This document shows, piece after piece, positions 25,836-41,147 of a stretch of 64,000 nt of DNA (position 1 is the first letter of the stretch; every line of letters begins with the position of its first letter). The notes beneath the pieces were generated by a model. The model saw only the letters and a program-made list of their open reading frames with translations. It was not told the DNA's origin and ran no database searches. Where the stretch lies: NCBI RefSeq assembly GCF_014898055.3, contig NW_023601754.1, positions 45,129,013 to 45,193,012 of the forward strand, in the 5' to 3' direction. The translations under genes were made by a program, and so were the position numbers. The stretch is from Talpa occidentalis. Its lineage: Eukaryota; Chordata; Mammalia; Eulipotyphla; Talpidae.

Positions 25836-27629
25836 GGTGTTTTCAGTTATCGTCATTGCTTCTAGACACCAACCCTTTGTGTTACCTGCTTTCCTATGTG
25901 TCATCTCAGTATTCATCGCTGTTGACAATGGCCCCATTTTTGATGAGGAGAACCCGACCCTGAGAGGTGGAGAGCTTTGTCCCTGTCACCCAGCCAGCAC
26001 CAGACAGCCAGGATCAGAGCTGAGGTCACTTTGGTGTCACAGCCCTTGCATGTTTTTAAATCTTCTCTGAGTCTGGCTTGTTTTGACTGAGCCCTCAGAG
26101 CAGACCAGGCCTACAGGGAGAGCTGCTGTTAAGGCTTGTTAGGAGTGCAGACAAAAGAAAAAGAGTCATGCAGGCGTTGTGCTGTGGACCTTGCTCGCGC
26201 CTCTCAGAATCTAGAAGGTGGGCTGGTGTTGGTCAGCCTGTACTCGGAGCCACGACATTGAGCTCCTGTGTCCGTGACAGCAAATCTCAGGGGCTCGTCC
26301 TTCCGCCGGCTTGCTTTCCTCGTAGATCATCAGCAATAGCTACGCTCCCATCCCCATGCTGAGAGCACATTAAAGGCACATGACCAGCGTGCATGATGGA
26401 AGGAGATATGGGGTGCACTGCCTGGGCCCTCCAGCCAGCTGGTAACTGCTGACCTAGCTGAGATGCTGCACTGCCCTCCATCCTTTCGTCTCCTTTTGAG
26501 GTGGGGCTGCTGCGGTGTGATCTTCACAGGAGATACCCCTTAGGTGTACTCTTGGCATTTAACCAAAACAGGGGCTTCTTACTCCTCCCAACAGGTCAGT
26601 CCACCTTTAAGACAATTTGAATTTTATGCCCAAAGGAGTGGCCTTCTCTCTAGAGCTCTCTGCACCCCTCTGACCTGGAAACTCGGCCTGCCTTACACTC
26701 ACCTGCTGGATGCATGAAAGACAAGGAGACTGGTCTGTTAGATGCGTTTTCAGCCTCCAGAAAAGTTGACAGAAGTTGGTTTTGGCAATCTATCTGGTGT
26801 GGGGCATTTTAGAGCACTGGCAGCCCCAGTTAGAATTTTTTTTTTTTTTTTGAAGGAGTAAAGTGCTGAGTTTTGATATCTAAATATAGGAAGTAAAAAC
26901 AAGTCAGAGTTAGTCTTGGGAGAAGGATTGATTTGTTGCTAGAAAGGAAACAGGAGGAACTGGGTCCCCTGCGCATGAGCAGAGGTGGAGCCTCCCCCGC
27001 CGCCCCCACTCCCTCCACAGAACAACTTCTGGCCAAGAACCCTGGTGCTGAGAAGTGGTGGCTTGGGGTCCAGGAATAAAAACTTGTTTGGACATTTCAG
27101 AAAATCAGACACATACCAGGGCAGGAGGTGATCCCTCTGCTTGGTTTCCAGGCTCCTTTGGGTCACTGTCCACTTTCCTAGTGCCCCGGAGCCGGGCCAG
27201 GGCCGCAGCTCTAACAGGGAAGTCGGGGTAAAAATGCAACTCTGAGCCCGTGGGGAACGCCTGGTAACAGGCCTTGTTGCGTTGTCTAGCCTTCCTATGT
27301 TGCCAAAATTGTTTTTCAGGAAGACTATTCCTGAAAGCTCTAAGGCACTTATCTGCCATGTGGGTGCTGGGTGCTCAGTAAACACTGATGGAAAGAACAG
27401 GGCCTCTTTGCTTTCCTCGGTTTTGTAACCCACTTACAAGCCATACGTGACCACCGTGGTTAAAGTTTAAAACTACATAAGGACTTTAAAAAGCAGCAGT
27501 TTTAGTGCTTGGGGGAATGCTTTGTCTGTAAAGTATCTGGTATCTATTCTTCCTGGGGTATCGTGCCCCAGTTTTATTGAATCGTAGAATTTGGAGTCAA
27601 AGAGACTTTAGGGGCCTGGGTCATCTTCT

Positions 27630-27790
27630 AGAGTGGCAGTTCTCGAAGTACAGTTCCCAGCAGCGGAGGCCTCATCTGGCAGTCTGTTAGAAATGCAGGT
27701 TATTGGGCCCCATTCGAAACCAACAGAACCAGGAACCTTCTGGTGGTGCTGGTCTCAATATTGAGAACTCATGATTTAGAACTTAGCAGT
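27630..27790. mobile_element. hAT-Charlie-like non-autonomous DNA element
   Basis: 'gtggcagttctcgaagtac' and 'gttagaaatgcaggttattg' are in the order seen in MER5-type elements. The exact family is uncertain. Confidence 0.4.
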
Positions 27791-27985
27791 AAAAGCATGT
27801 AGCTCTAGGATCAAATGGCTTCAGAGTGCAGCCCACCAGCTCTCCGACCTAGTGCGCGTTGCGTTACTTCTTAGCTTCAGCATTCCTATCTGTAAAGTGG
27901 GGCGCAGTCATAGCCTTTGAAGGGCTATTGTGAGAGCTAACATAAAAACGCATGACAGGTACTTAACAGGACGTGCGTCGCATGT
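27780..27985 (+). mobile_element. MIR
   Basis: 'catgtagctctaggatcaa', 'cctatctgtaaagtggggc' and 'gtgagagctaacataaaaac' are in MIR order. Confidence 0.6.
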
Positions 27986-28375
27986 AGATAGCATCCAGTA
28001 AATGGTTTACTGTTGTTTTAACTATCTTCTTAGATCAGGTATTAATTTTTTTAAAACAGCATCATAGACAGATGACTGTCGGGTGATGGGGGAGTTCAAA
28101 AGCTCTGGGCCATTCCAGTGAATGACAGCTGTCGCCGTGAATAGTTACAGTATATATGGAGACCTCACGTGCCTTCCTGTGACATCCATTCTCAGCGGGG
28201 GCTCTGTACTTCAGGGCCCTTGGGACAAGGCTGTTCCACGTGGCATTTGTTCTGAAGTTTGAACAGCAGTGACCTTGACCCTTCTGAACTTTCTCCTGTT
28301 CTATTTCCAGAGATGAACTAAAACAGAGAAGGGACTTGAAACTAATAGGACTTTTTTTTAAAAAAAGAAAGCCAA

Positions 28376-28651
28376 TTGGGCCTTCCTGGTGGCGCAGTGG
28401 CTGAGCGCTGGGCTGCGAAGCTGCCCGCAGCCTCTGCAGCGCGGTTCGATGCCCGGCCACCGGGCGAGGGTCCCACATGGCGCGCAGACCTCTCCTGCTG
28501 CCCGCTGCTCCCCTCAGCAGTGTGCTTCGTCAGTCTGCCTGTTCTGCTTTCTGCCCTGGCTCTGGTGAATTCTCTCACCCTCCCACGACTCTGACTTTAC
28601 CCAGTGCTTGTATAAATAAATAAATCTTTTAAAAAATAAATAAATAAAAAT
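28376..28651 (+). mobile_element. tRNA-derived SINE (younger subfamily)
   Basis: A 16-bp duplication AAAAAAAGAAAGCCAA at 28360-28375 and 28652-28667. The tail is AAATAAATCTTTTAAAAAAT. Confidence 0.9.
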
Positions 28652-31079
28652 AAAAAAAGAAAGCCAAGAGGCCTGTGCGGCTGCTTTGGTAGTGGACCTT
28701 GGGGAACTTCTGCTGTGTGGAACTGCCTCTGAGCTGAAGGTTGACGCTTTCTCAGGTGGGCTTGAGGCCATGGAATAGACCTAAGGGTTTCACTCCCGGT
28801 TATGGCTCTGCTTTCTGCTGGCAGCGTGAACCCAAGTCGCCCTGGTGTGTTTCTGTGCTGACCTGGGGGTCCTGGCACACACCGCCTCAGAATCCAGCGG
28901 CTGCCGGAGAGCCTGCTCCTTGGCTGGCTGCCTGTGCTGTCAGGTGTCCATGTTCTCACCTGCGTCGCTGGCCCTAGCTCACTGGCTGCCTTTGTGGTGC
29001 TTGTGATCTGCCCTAAGGTTTGTTATGTTTATTTTTTTTTAATTGATGTCTAATTAGTAGTTGTGATAAATTGTACTGGCCAAGCAAATGATGCATTTCC
29101 TAAATGATTCCATGGTGCTGTGTGGGGCAGTAGCCTTGCTATTTTAAAATGGGATTTTGTAAAATAAACATGCGTCCAGATTACAGGAAGTACTGAGTTG
29201 ATGATTAATAGATGCCATGTTGCTGGCCTTGCACTTTCAAAGCCTTCATCTTTGCGATCCGCCACCTCGGGAGGTTTCAGCAGGCTCAGCTTCTCTGATC
29301 GCTCCCAGATAGCTAATTGGCAGTTTGGTCTCTTCGCTGGGGGGGCAGGCACGTGGTTGCCAGGAAGCTGGGGAGAGGATGACTCTGCTAGAAGGCATCC
29401 TAGAAGCTGGTGACGGGCTGAGCTGTCAGAACCTTCTGCCATTCAGAAAGGGCCACTCCACGTGAGTTTTGCCACACTTTCTAGAATTTTTAAGATTTTG
29501 ACATTTGTACCATCATTTTCTTTGTATCAGGGAGGGCTGATCTTCAGGTAAAGAGAAATACATAGAAAATAGTTCCTGAGCCAGCTGACACATACCTGGG
29601 GCCTGCCAAAGTATGGATGATTCATCCTCAAGCTTATGGTATGTGTTACCCGAGATGTGAAATAGGTAGGAGGTTTAAACATGTCTGAGAAAAGAAAAGT
29701 CACTGAGAAGAGAGTCCATTATAAAATTGCCCACTGGGTTTGGTAAAGCGGCCGTTCCTGACCTCTGACTTTGGGTTGACAGCACTGGGGATGTACCAAC
29801 TTTTAGCAGAATGCTGAGGGTTTGTATCTTTCTTCTTGGGGTGAGGGGAGACTGTGGTTTAGACCCCAGCCTGGTCCATAAATATCAAGCATCCTCCAGG
29901 ACATTGTGGAGGCTCTGAACTCAGACCACTCTGCCTCCAGGCCGTGTGACTTAGGGCAAGGACTTCAGCTCCAACCACGAGGATTAGATGCTGTCATCAT
30001 CCATTTCACAAGTGAGTGAATGGGCGGATGGAGGCATCTCGCCTGGCTCAGTGCAGGCGGGCGTGAGCTCAGCAGGCGACTCCAAAAGGGAGGATGTGGG
30101 GAAGGTCGCCACCTGGCTGGTGTGTCCGGGTGCTCATGTTTGCAGCGTGGCCGCACGCCTCACACTAGCACAGCGACAGCTCTGTGGTCGTGGTCGTACT
30201 TAGGCACTGCGTGTCGGGTGTCCATGGGTCTGCTCCATTAACCCCCTTTTCTCTGGGGTGAAAGGTCTGTGTGCAATTAACAGCTTTTAAGTCAGGGAAT
30301 GGATGACTTGGGCTTCATTGTTCTTCAAGTTCACCTGCCACACCAATCTGGGACCCCAGAAACAGTCAGGCTGAAGCTTTTATCTCGTCTGATGGGCGCC
30401 CCTCCAGAGACCACAATTATAGCACTAACTGGCATTGAGACCCTGGCCTCGGGGGTCTGCTAATTGACTGAAAGGCCCGGCGCGCTCTCACTGCCTGGTG
30501 TCTTCTGGTGTGCAGTGGGGGCTCATGGGCTTCCTCGATGCCCGCGAAACCACAGTCTTTGAAGGAACCTGGGGTTGGTTTGCCCTTGAAATCCCTTCTT
30601 GGTTCTACAGTGATTTCATTGTCCCGAGAGCCTTGGTCTTCGGGCTGCAGCAGTGAACATTTTCTTCCCCGAGAGCGGGCCAGGGTAGGCTGGGGTAGGC
30701 CGGGGTGAGAATCCACTCCAAGCTGAGTGGTGCTTCCTCACGTGACACTTGATGTTCTTCTGTATTTTTTAACTGAATGTTAATAATTGATTCCTTTCCT
30801 TACCTAGCACTGTACACAAGATAAGCTCCTGAAGGATTACACTGTTATATCTAAAAACTTACAAGAGAACAAGAAAGAAAAAATAGAGAATATCTGATCC
30901 AGGATTAGGAAAATCTGTTCTAAGCATGAAGAAAATGGTCTTCAAAACCTAACATTTTTGAATTGTGTATTTTAAACATTTCAGTAGACAATTAGAAGAT
31001 AAAACTGTATATAATACTAACATAATATATACAACTTAATAACATACTCAAAGACCTCTTTCACAAAGAGAGACACACA

Positions 31080-31411
31080 CTGGGCCTCCCTGGTGGCGCA
31101 ATGGTTGAGCGCTGGGTTGCGAAGCTGCCCGCGGCCTCTGCAGCGCCGGTTCGATCCCCGGCTGCTCCCCGGCCGCCGGAGGAGGGTCCCGCATGGCGCG
31201 CAGACCTCTCCTGCCGCCCGCTGCTCCCCTCAGCAGTGTACTTCGGTCCTTCTGCCTGCTCTGCTCCCCGCTCTGGCTCTGGTGAATTCTCTCACCCTCC
31301 CACGCTTCTGACTGTACCCAGTGCATGTATAAACAAAAAAACAAACAAATAAATAAATAATAAAACATGCCTCTATTAAATAAATAAAATAAATAAAAAA
31401 AAAAAAAAAAA
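31080..31411 (+). mobile_element. tRNA-derived SINE (younger subfamily)
   Basis: A 17-bp perfect duplication ACAAAGAGAGACACACA at 31063-31079 and 31412-31428. It is 580 bases upstream of an ARHGAP35 coding exon. Confidence 0.9.
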
Positions 31412-31868
31412 ACAAAGAGAGACACACAAACTGCCAAGACTCTTTTAAAGATAATTTTGCTTTATTTCTAACAGTGAAGGCTTGGGAAAACTGAATGATT
31501 AATAATAGGACTTTTTAAAATGTTACTGCATACTTAGATGTCTTTAAAATGAATTTATAGCAGGACTGGGGCAAGTTGAAGGGTTGCAAAAATATAAAAT
31601 CGATTTGTAAAAGAATAGGAATAATTATTGATCAGGACAAGTTTATAGTGTGCTTTGTGAGTGGAAAAGGTGGGTTAAAGCAGTATTATCTCCATTTCTT
31701 TAAAAAAATTAAGAATATACATCAAAATGTAGCCAAAAGCTGTCTTTGACTGGTATACTTCTGTTAATTTTTTTACCCACACACAAAAAAGTTTTTTAAA
31801 GGAATTTAAATGAATAGAAAATGGAGGACAACTGGATTGAGGCATTTAGAAAGATACAGAGTGCCTAG

Positions 31869-33798
<1,930 letters not shown>

Positions 33799-36463
33799 TG
33801 AAGGGCACAAAGAAGGGGACTTGCCAATTAGACCCCAGCCTTTATAGACTGCAGGTTCCTCTCAAGGCTCTTGCAGGAGAGGGGCAGCTTCCCCAAAAAT
33901 GCTGAGAGTGAAGAGCCTAGTTTTAGTATCAGGCTTGGGAGGATACCTGCTCTTTTCTTTATTCACAGTAGCATGGCCCAGTGTAACCTTCCTGACCCTT
34001 AGCTCATTACTCCCCTATTCCTGGACATGGAGGGGTCGGGAGGGGGCTGTAGCCAGAACAGACCTGTTGGGAGGGATTCCTTTCCTTTCCTCCTCTCACT
34101 TGCCCCTTCTTCTCGTCTCTCATCTAAGGAAGTTAACGTGTCCCAGGGCTAGACGGCCTACCCAGCCTCTGGGGAGAGGAGAGGGTAAGGGTCAGCTTCA
34201 GCGGCCCTCACTAGATGCTCACTCGGGCTACAGCAGGCTAGCACCTCGGGATTTAATGGTGACCTTTAGTGCTGTCCCTTCTGCCCCCTCCACCCCCACT
34301 GTGTGTGCCCGGCCCACCTCGTTTGTCCACCAGTGAGAGCCTTTCCACTGGGCAACCTTGCTGACTCCATGTAGTACTGCAGAGCCTGTCCTCTTGGAAC
34401 CTGCCACCGCGGGGCACAAGGCAGTGTTTGGAGCTTGCTGGGCCAGTACCCGCAAAAGCAGCTATTGTGGTCCTGCCGGTGAGGAGCGTGTCTGCAGCAG
34501 CAGGCTGAAGAGAAGGGAAAAGGCGTGTTCCTTGGACCATTGCACATTGGTCTCATCTTGTCGGTGCCCAGCTCAAAAGAGACTTTCACGCAGGCACGAT
34601 TTACTCACAGGCTAATAGGGTGGGCCAAAATGGGGGAGTGGTGGAACGTCAGATATCAGCAGTCTTGGGTCACATATTCTTAGTGGCAGTATCCACCTCT
34701 GAACTGTGAGGTGCCTTGTCAGAGCCTGAGCGCCGCCGAGGCTGCAGGGCCCCAGTCACTCCCTGTAATCTTCATTTCCACAGCCTGGGCATGCCTGGTT
34801 TTGTCTTCTGGTATTAAGAAACTGAAATCATTTACAGCTCCCGCTTGCTGAGCCTTCTGGGGCTCTGGGGCTGTCATGCAGTTGCCTGACCTTTGCCATG
34901 TGCCTGAGGAGATAGAGTCAGAGTTTCTCCCAATGAGTTTTAGGGGGTGAGAACTGGTGGTGGCCCATGCTCCCCTCTGCAGCCCAAAGATAGAGAGCCC
35001 CTCTGGCATCGCCTCACCAGCTGACTCCAGGCAGCCCAGGGGTGGAATGCACTGGAACTTTCTACTTGGAGCCAGCTCTCTTTCTACCTCAGCTTGTCTC
35101 TGGGCAGAAGTTAGGGGAAAGAAGGAGCTGGGGTGGGGTGTCAGTCAGCATTTCAGCATTTGCCTTGACTTGGCGCCATCTAGAGGCTGGTAGGGTCCTG
35201 GCACCCTGTAGCGTCCCATTGTTTCTACGGAAACTGCTGACATAGCATCTTTTTGTTTTTGGAGGGTGGGCCGGAGAGGGAGGCTGTATTGATAGGGAAT
35301 CAGCTGCTTTTCCTACAGCAGCTTCCGTTCACTTCTGCTGAAGAGCGAGCTTCTTGCTGCTACTGCAGCCTGGAAAAGGGTGGAGATTTTCCGCTTTTTC
35401 TTCCCATTGTGTATTTCCTGTGCCCCAAGCTCAGCTGGGGCTTCGTGGTCTTGAACCTGGTGGAAGGAATGTATCTCCCTGACATGGCACCTCTTGTGGG
35501 CAGAGCACCTGAATGGGGAGAGCAGGACTCTGCCTGTTAGGGGCGAGTTTAACAGGCCAGAGCACTGCCCAGGCAGTGCCAGAGTCAGTGTTAAAGGACA
35601 TTACAGAACGAAGATTCTCGAGCACCAAAGTAGCTATTCCCAGCCAGTCTGGGTTTCCATGGCAACATCACCTTGCCCAGCTTTTTCCACTAATACCTAA
35701 GAGCTGTCATGTCTGCGTGTGTTCAGGGCTTGGAAATGGTTTCAGATCCCATCACAACAAATATCAAGGTCACTCTCAGATTGTTTTGCTAGCTCCAGAA
35801 TTTCCTAATATTTAACATTGCTGAAACTGTCCACAAAATAGGTCTTTGTCATTGTTCAACAGTTGTTCATGCCATGTTCAAGGTGATGTGTGGGAGATTC
35901 AAGTGGGAAGTACCCTCCTGGGGGGCACCTTCGGCCCAGGTGTCTGTGCTCAAACCCCATCCCTGCCCTCCCTGGGTGCACAGTTAACTGCCAGACAGAA
36001 TGAAGCAGCTGAGCAGGAAGTGCAGTGAGGAAGTGCACCCAGAAGACAGGGTGAGGTACAACCCAGGTAGAACCAAGATTTCAGGAGGCAGAGGAATTTC
36101 CTATTCCATCTTGTCCTCACACCTCACTCTAGCCTTTGAGAGAAGTATTATCAAGTGTTCATGCCCACATCTTCTCCTCTTCTTCCCATAGCATCCCCCC
36201 TATCTAGAACCCTACAGTCCAGCCCACAGGCACTATCCTAGAACTGCGCTGCCTCAGTCCACAGGTTCTGAGATGAAGGGCCTTTGACTCCAGGCCTCAT
36301 CAGACCTGTCACTGCTTATAAAGTTCGCTGTGCACTTTTTAGACTATGGTAAAGACCAGCAGCTTTCATCAGCTTGTCAAAGGGACATATGACGCGAACA
36401 TTTTAGGCTCTCAGCTTATCGTCTTACCCTTTCCTTTGGGCGGATGATAGACTAGAAATGATA

Positions 36464-36728
36464 AACGAGGCCTCCCTGGTGGCCTGGGGGTTAAGTTTCA
36501 GTGCTATCACCGCTATGGCCTGAGTTTGATCCCCAGCCAAGGAGCTGACCCACTTGGCACAGCAGACCTCTCCTGTCTCCACGCTGCTCCCCTCACCAGT
36601 GGATTTCAGTTGATCCACCTATTCTGCTCCCCACTCTGTCTCTGGTGAATTCTCTCAAACCCCCAACCCCCTCACCTCTGGCCTGCACCCCAGCTCTTGT
36701 ATGCATAAATAAATCTTTAAAAATAAAT
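36464..36728 (+). mobile_element. tRNA-derived SINE (diverged)
   Basis: The head GGCCTCCCTGGTGGCCTGGG is diverged and the tail is AATAAATCTTTAAAAAT. A possible duplication is AAATGATA at 36456-36463 and 36729-36736. Confidence 0.85.
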
Positions 36729-38251
36729 AAATGATAGAAGACTGATGTGCCCAGGCTACCAGGCAGCCAGATCTGGCTGATCTTCTGGTTCTGGGTCACG
36801 TGCTGCCTGAGACGCTGCTGGTTCTGGGTCCTGCTTCCTCTTGTCTCTCCAGACAGCTGCATAAGGGACACTGGCTTTCCTCACTCCCTGCATACGGCAG
36901 CCAGCTCGCGTGCAGCCTCAGCCCTCCCTCGGTCTGCAGTGCCATGCCTCCCTCCAGGAGAAAGACTCCAGAATCTTCCATTCTGGCCTTGGAGTCTTTT
37001 ACCAGCTGAGCAAGAGGTGGCATTGCACACCCACCTGCCCATGTCCCTGGGGGGTGACCTGATCCCAGGAACTTCCTTTTCTGGTGGAGCAGGGGAGCGA
37101 GGTGTTTGAAGGCCGTAAGGGACTTCCACGGGCACTGAGACCCACACCTGGTGCCTGGCGCCAGAGATGGCAGCAGAGTATCCCGGCCAGGGCAGAAACA
37201 GTGTTTGGGCACAGTATTCTTACTTCTTTGAGCCTTGGCTTATCTGCTTTCTGTGATCAACCAGCAGCAGGCTGACCTCTGAGGTCCCCATGGTCTTCAA
37301 CTGCCCCTCCTCCCCAGGGTCCTTGGGTCTCATTGTCCTCACTGGACTGGTGTATATGTCCAGACTTCATCTTCATTCCACTGGCCTGAAAATGCCTCTC
37401 CTAAACCTGCTTTGCCTTCTCAGGTGACTTGACTTCTCATTTCAAAGATATTGGTATATTCACTAGCAAGACCCGGGCCCTAGAGGGCCTCCCAGAAGAG
37501 GGCTCTGGGTGTCAGAGATCGTGAAGTTGGAGAGGGCTCTGCGGCGTGAGTGGCGGTGGCCCAGAGCCGGTGCATTGAGCTGCCTCTCACCAGCACGTGG
37601 AGTAAACCCAGCCCACTTTCCAGTTGGGTGTGCAGTGGGGCTGCCCACAGAGTGACAGAAAGGGTCCCCCAACATTCCAGCCCTGCCCAGAGCCCTGACT
37701 ACAAGCAGAGGTTGCCAGTCTGAGCTGCAGGGGCTCCTCCCCACTTGAGGGGCTCGCTTGCTGGAGGGAGAGGCCAGCGACATTGAGTTAGAAAGATAGC
37801 AGGACTGGCTTGTGCCCCATGGCCTGAGGCCGGGCTATGCACCCGCAGCTTCCATTTGCTCTGGTGATGGCTGAGCTGGGACCACGCAGCTGGTGGGAGA
37901 GGATTCAAGGCACTGGGCCACCAGCGTCCTTGGGGCGCCTTGCTGAGACCGTCCCTGCCCGTCCCCTCCCCCCAAGGAAGAGAGGAAGGAAACCACCCGC
38001 TTTGCTGCTCAGCAGTGAGGAAGGAGCCAGGGCATCCCGGGCAGATGGAGGCCTGGCAGCCCCATTTCCTGCCTCCAGCCCAGGGGAAGGTGAGACGGGC
38101 TCCTCTGTGAAGGTGCTACCCTGGGAGCAGCCGACCCATGCCAAGGGCCACACATGGGCTTCTCGTGGTTTCCAGTAGAGCCATTTGGACTCCCCAGAGC
38201 ATGTGCTTTTACTAAGTATACTTTTTTTTTTTAATGTAGAAATTTCCGGCT

Positions 38252-38536
38252 CTTTTTTTTTTTTTTTTTTTTTAAGATTTATTTAAGGATACAAGAGCTG
38301 GAGTACAGGCCAGAGGTGCGGGGGCGGGGGGCGTGAGAGGAGTTACCGGAGACAGAGTGGGAAGCAGAACAGACAGACTGACGGAAATACACTGCTGAGG
38401 GGTGTGGCGGGGAGACGGGAGAGGTCTGCTACACCATGTGGGTCACCTCCCTGGCTGGGGCTCAAACTCGTGCTGCAATGGCTGTGAATAGCTTCATAGT
38501 GCTGAGACTTAACCCCTTGTGCCACCAGGGAGGCCC
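38252..38536 (-). mobile_element. tRNA-derived SINE with interrupted T-run
   Basis: The right flank CTAAGTAAACTTTTT resembles 38210-38225 (CTAAGTATACTTTTT), which lies beyond a 20-base non-SINE spacer and a second T-run. The insertion may therefore include extra 3' sequence. Confidence 0.8.
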
Positions 38537-39961
38537 TAAGTAAACTTTTTATTGAAGTTTAACAGTAAGGGGTTTTGAAACTCAAGGCTAGAGAGAAAAC
38601 GTGCCCTAGAGTTAGAACCCTTCATAAATTTTGTGTCAGAGATACAAAACTGGTAAGGCCCCACAGGATTAGTTCTCGTGATTATTTAGTCATTTTCTAA
38701 TAGACTAGTTGTTGCCAAAATACTGTTTTTATCAAGTCACACAAGTGAAAAAACGGACCCAAGTTTACATCTGTCAGCCTGCCCGGGGGCCTCGATGGCT
38801 CACACTGCATGTCGGAGCAGCTCCCTCGTGCCAGTTCCCTCCAGTCTGACCTGTGCCGGGCTCTTACATTGTGTCTGGTTGTGAGCGTGCAGTTCACATC
38901 AGCTCCTCCAGTGCTATCACCGAGCAAGGGAGCCCACCACCGGCCCTTCGATGAGCAGGAGCCGGGTGCTTACGGTCACGCCCCTGAGGCCTGGAGCTGG
39001 CTGGTAACAGAAACCGGCTCATGCCAGTTCTCCTCCCCTGGCTGTCCACGTTCTCTGCCCATCCACATCCGCTCAGACCAACCTCCTCACGATGCTTCCA
39101 TAGGATGGGAGGCCCCAGGCTTCCGTGGGTTTAGGGCTTCCGTGAACCTCTGTGAATGGTGGACAGACTTGTACCTGTCTGATGTGGAGAGAAGGTCTAG
39201 AACTCTCATTCATCCCAAAGGATGCCCCCCAGCCAGTCAGGAACCATCATATTTCCTAATGTGCCCCCCATCCGGGGCCCTCCGTGGTCAGTCTGAGTGC
39301 CATCTCTCCATGCTCATCGCCAGCGTGGGCCAGGCCCGTTCCGCCGCCTCCGCCAGTCAGACAGATGTGCTTCCCAGACCTGCAGCCCCTCTGGGTCTCA
39401 GGTTGCTCACCCCTGCCGTGGGGCGATGACAGCCCCTGCCTCACAGGCTGGAGAGTAGCACCGAACTGAGCTTGACTCCACATGCCTTTCGGGTTAGCCT
39501 GGCTTCACGCTCCCACTGCATCGGGACTCCATGATGGGCAGAGTGTGGGTGGCAGTGGGGGAAGGGGTGCCTAGTCCCTTTGATGCACTGTTTCATCAGC
39601 TCCTCCAGTGCGGAAATGTGTGATGGTCCCTGTGACTCTAGGAAAAGGACAGAGCCCTGGTCTTGTGATAGGCTCCCTCCCTGGGCCGTCTGGTGGCGTG
39701 GGTGGGTGGCAGTGCTCTCCCGTCTGCTCAGGAAGCAAGCAGGCTTTCTGCCTTGGGAGGCCTGTCTCCAGGGGCAACCAGATGAGCAAAGAATGGTGTT
39801 CTTTATGGTGGAGTCTCTCCGGATCGTTGAGACTCGAGGGGTGGGGGCCAGGAAGCCCCGGGCACACAGTGCTCCCCTTCAGCAGTACTCCAGACCCAGA
39901 GGTGGGTCTGGCCCTTGCCCGTGCCACTGCCAGGTGTGCTGGCCTTCGGCACAGGCTATGA

Positions 39962-41147
<1,186 letters not shown>

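Noticed and set aside
38809..39429. 206-codon frame in an ARHGAP35 intron, with another of 206 codons at 39571-40191 on -
   Set aside because: No known family and no codon-use or motif signal; the minus-strand frame overlaps a real ARHGAP35 exon in antisense.
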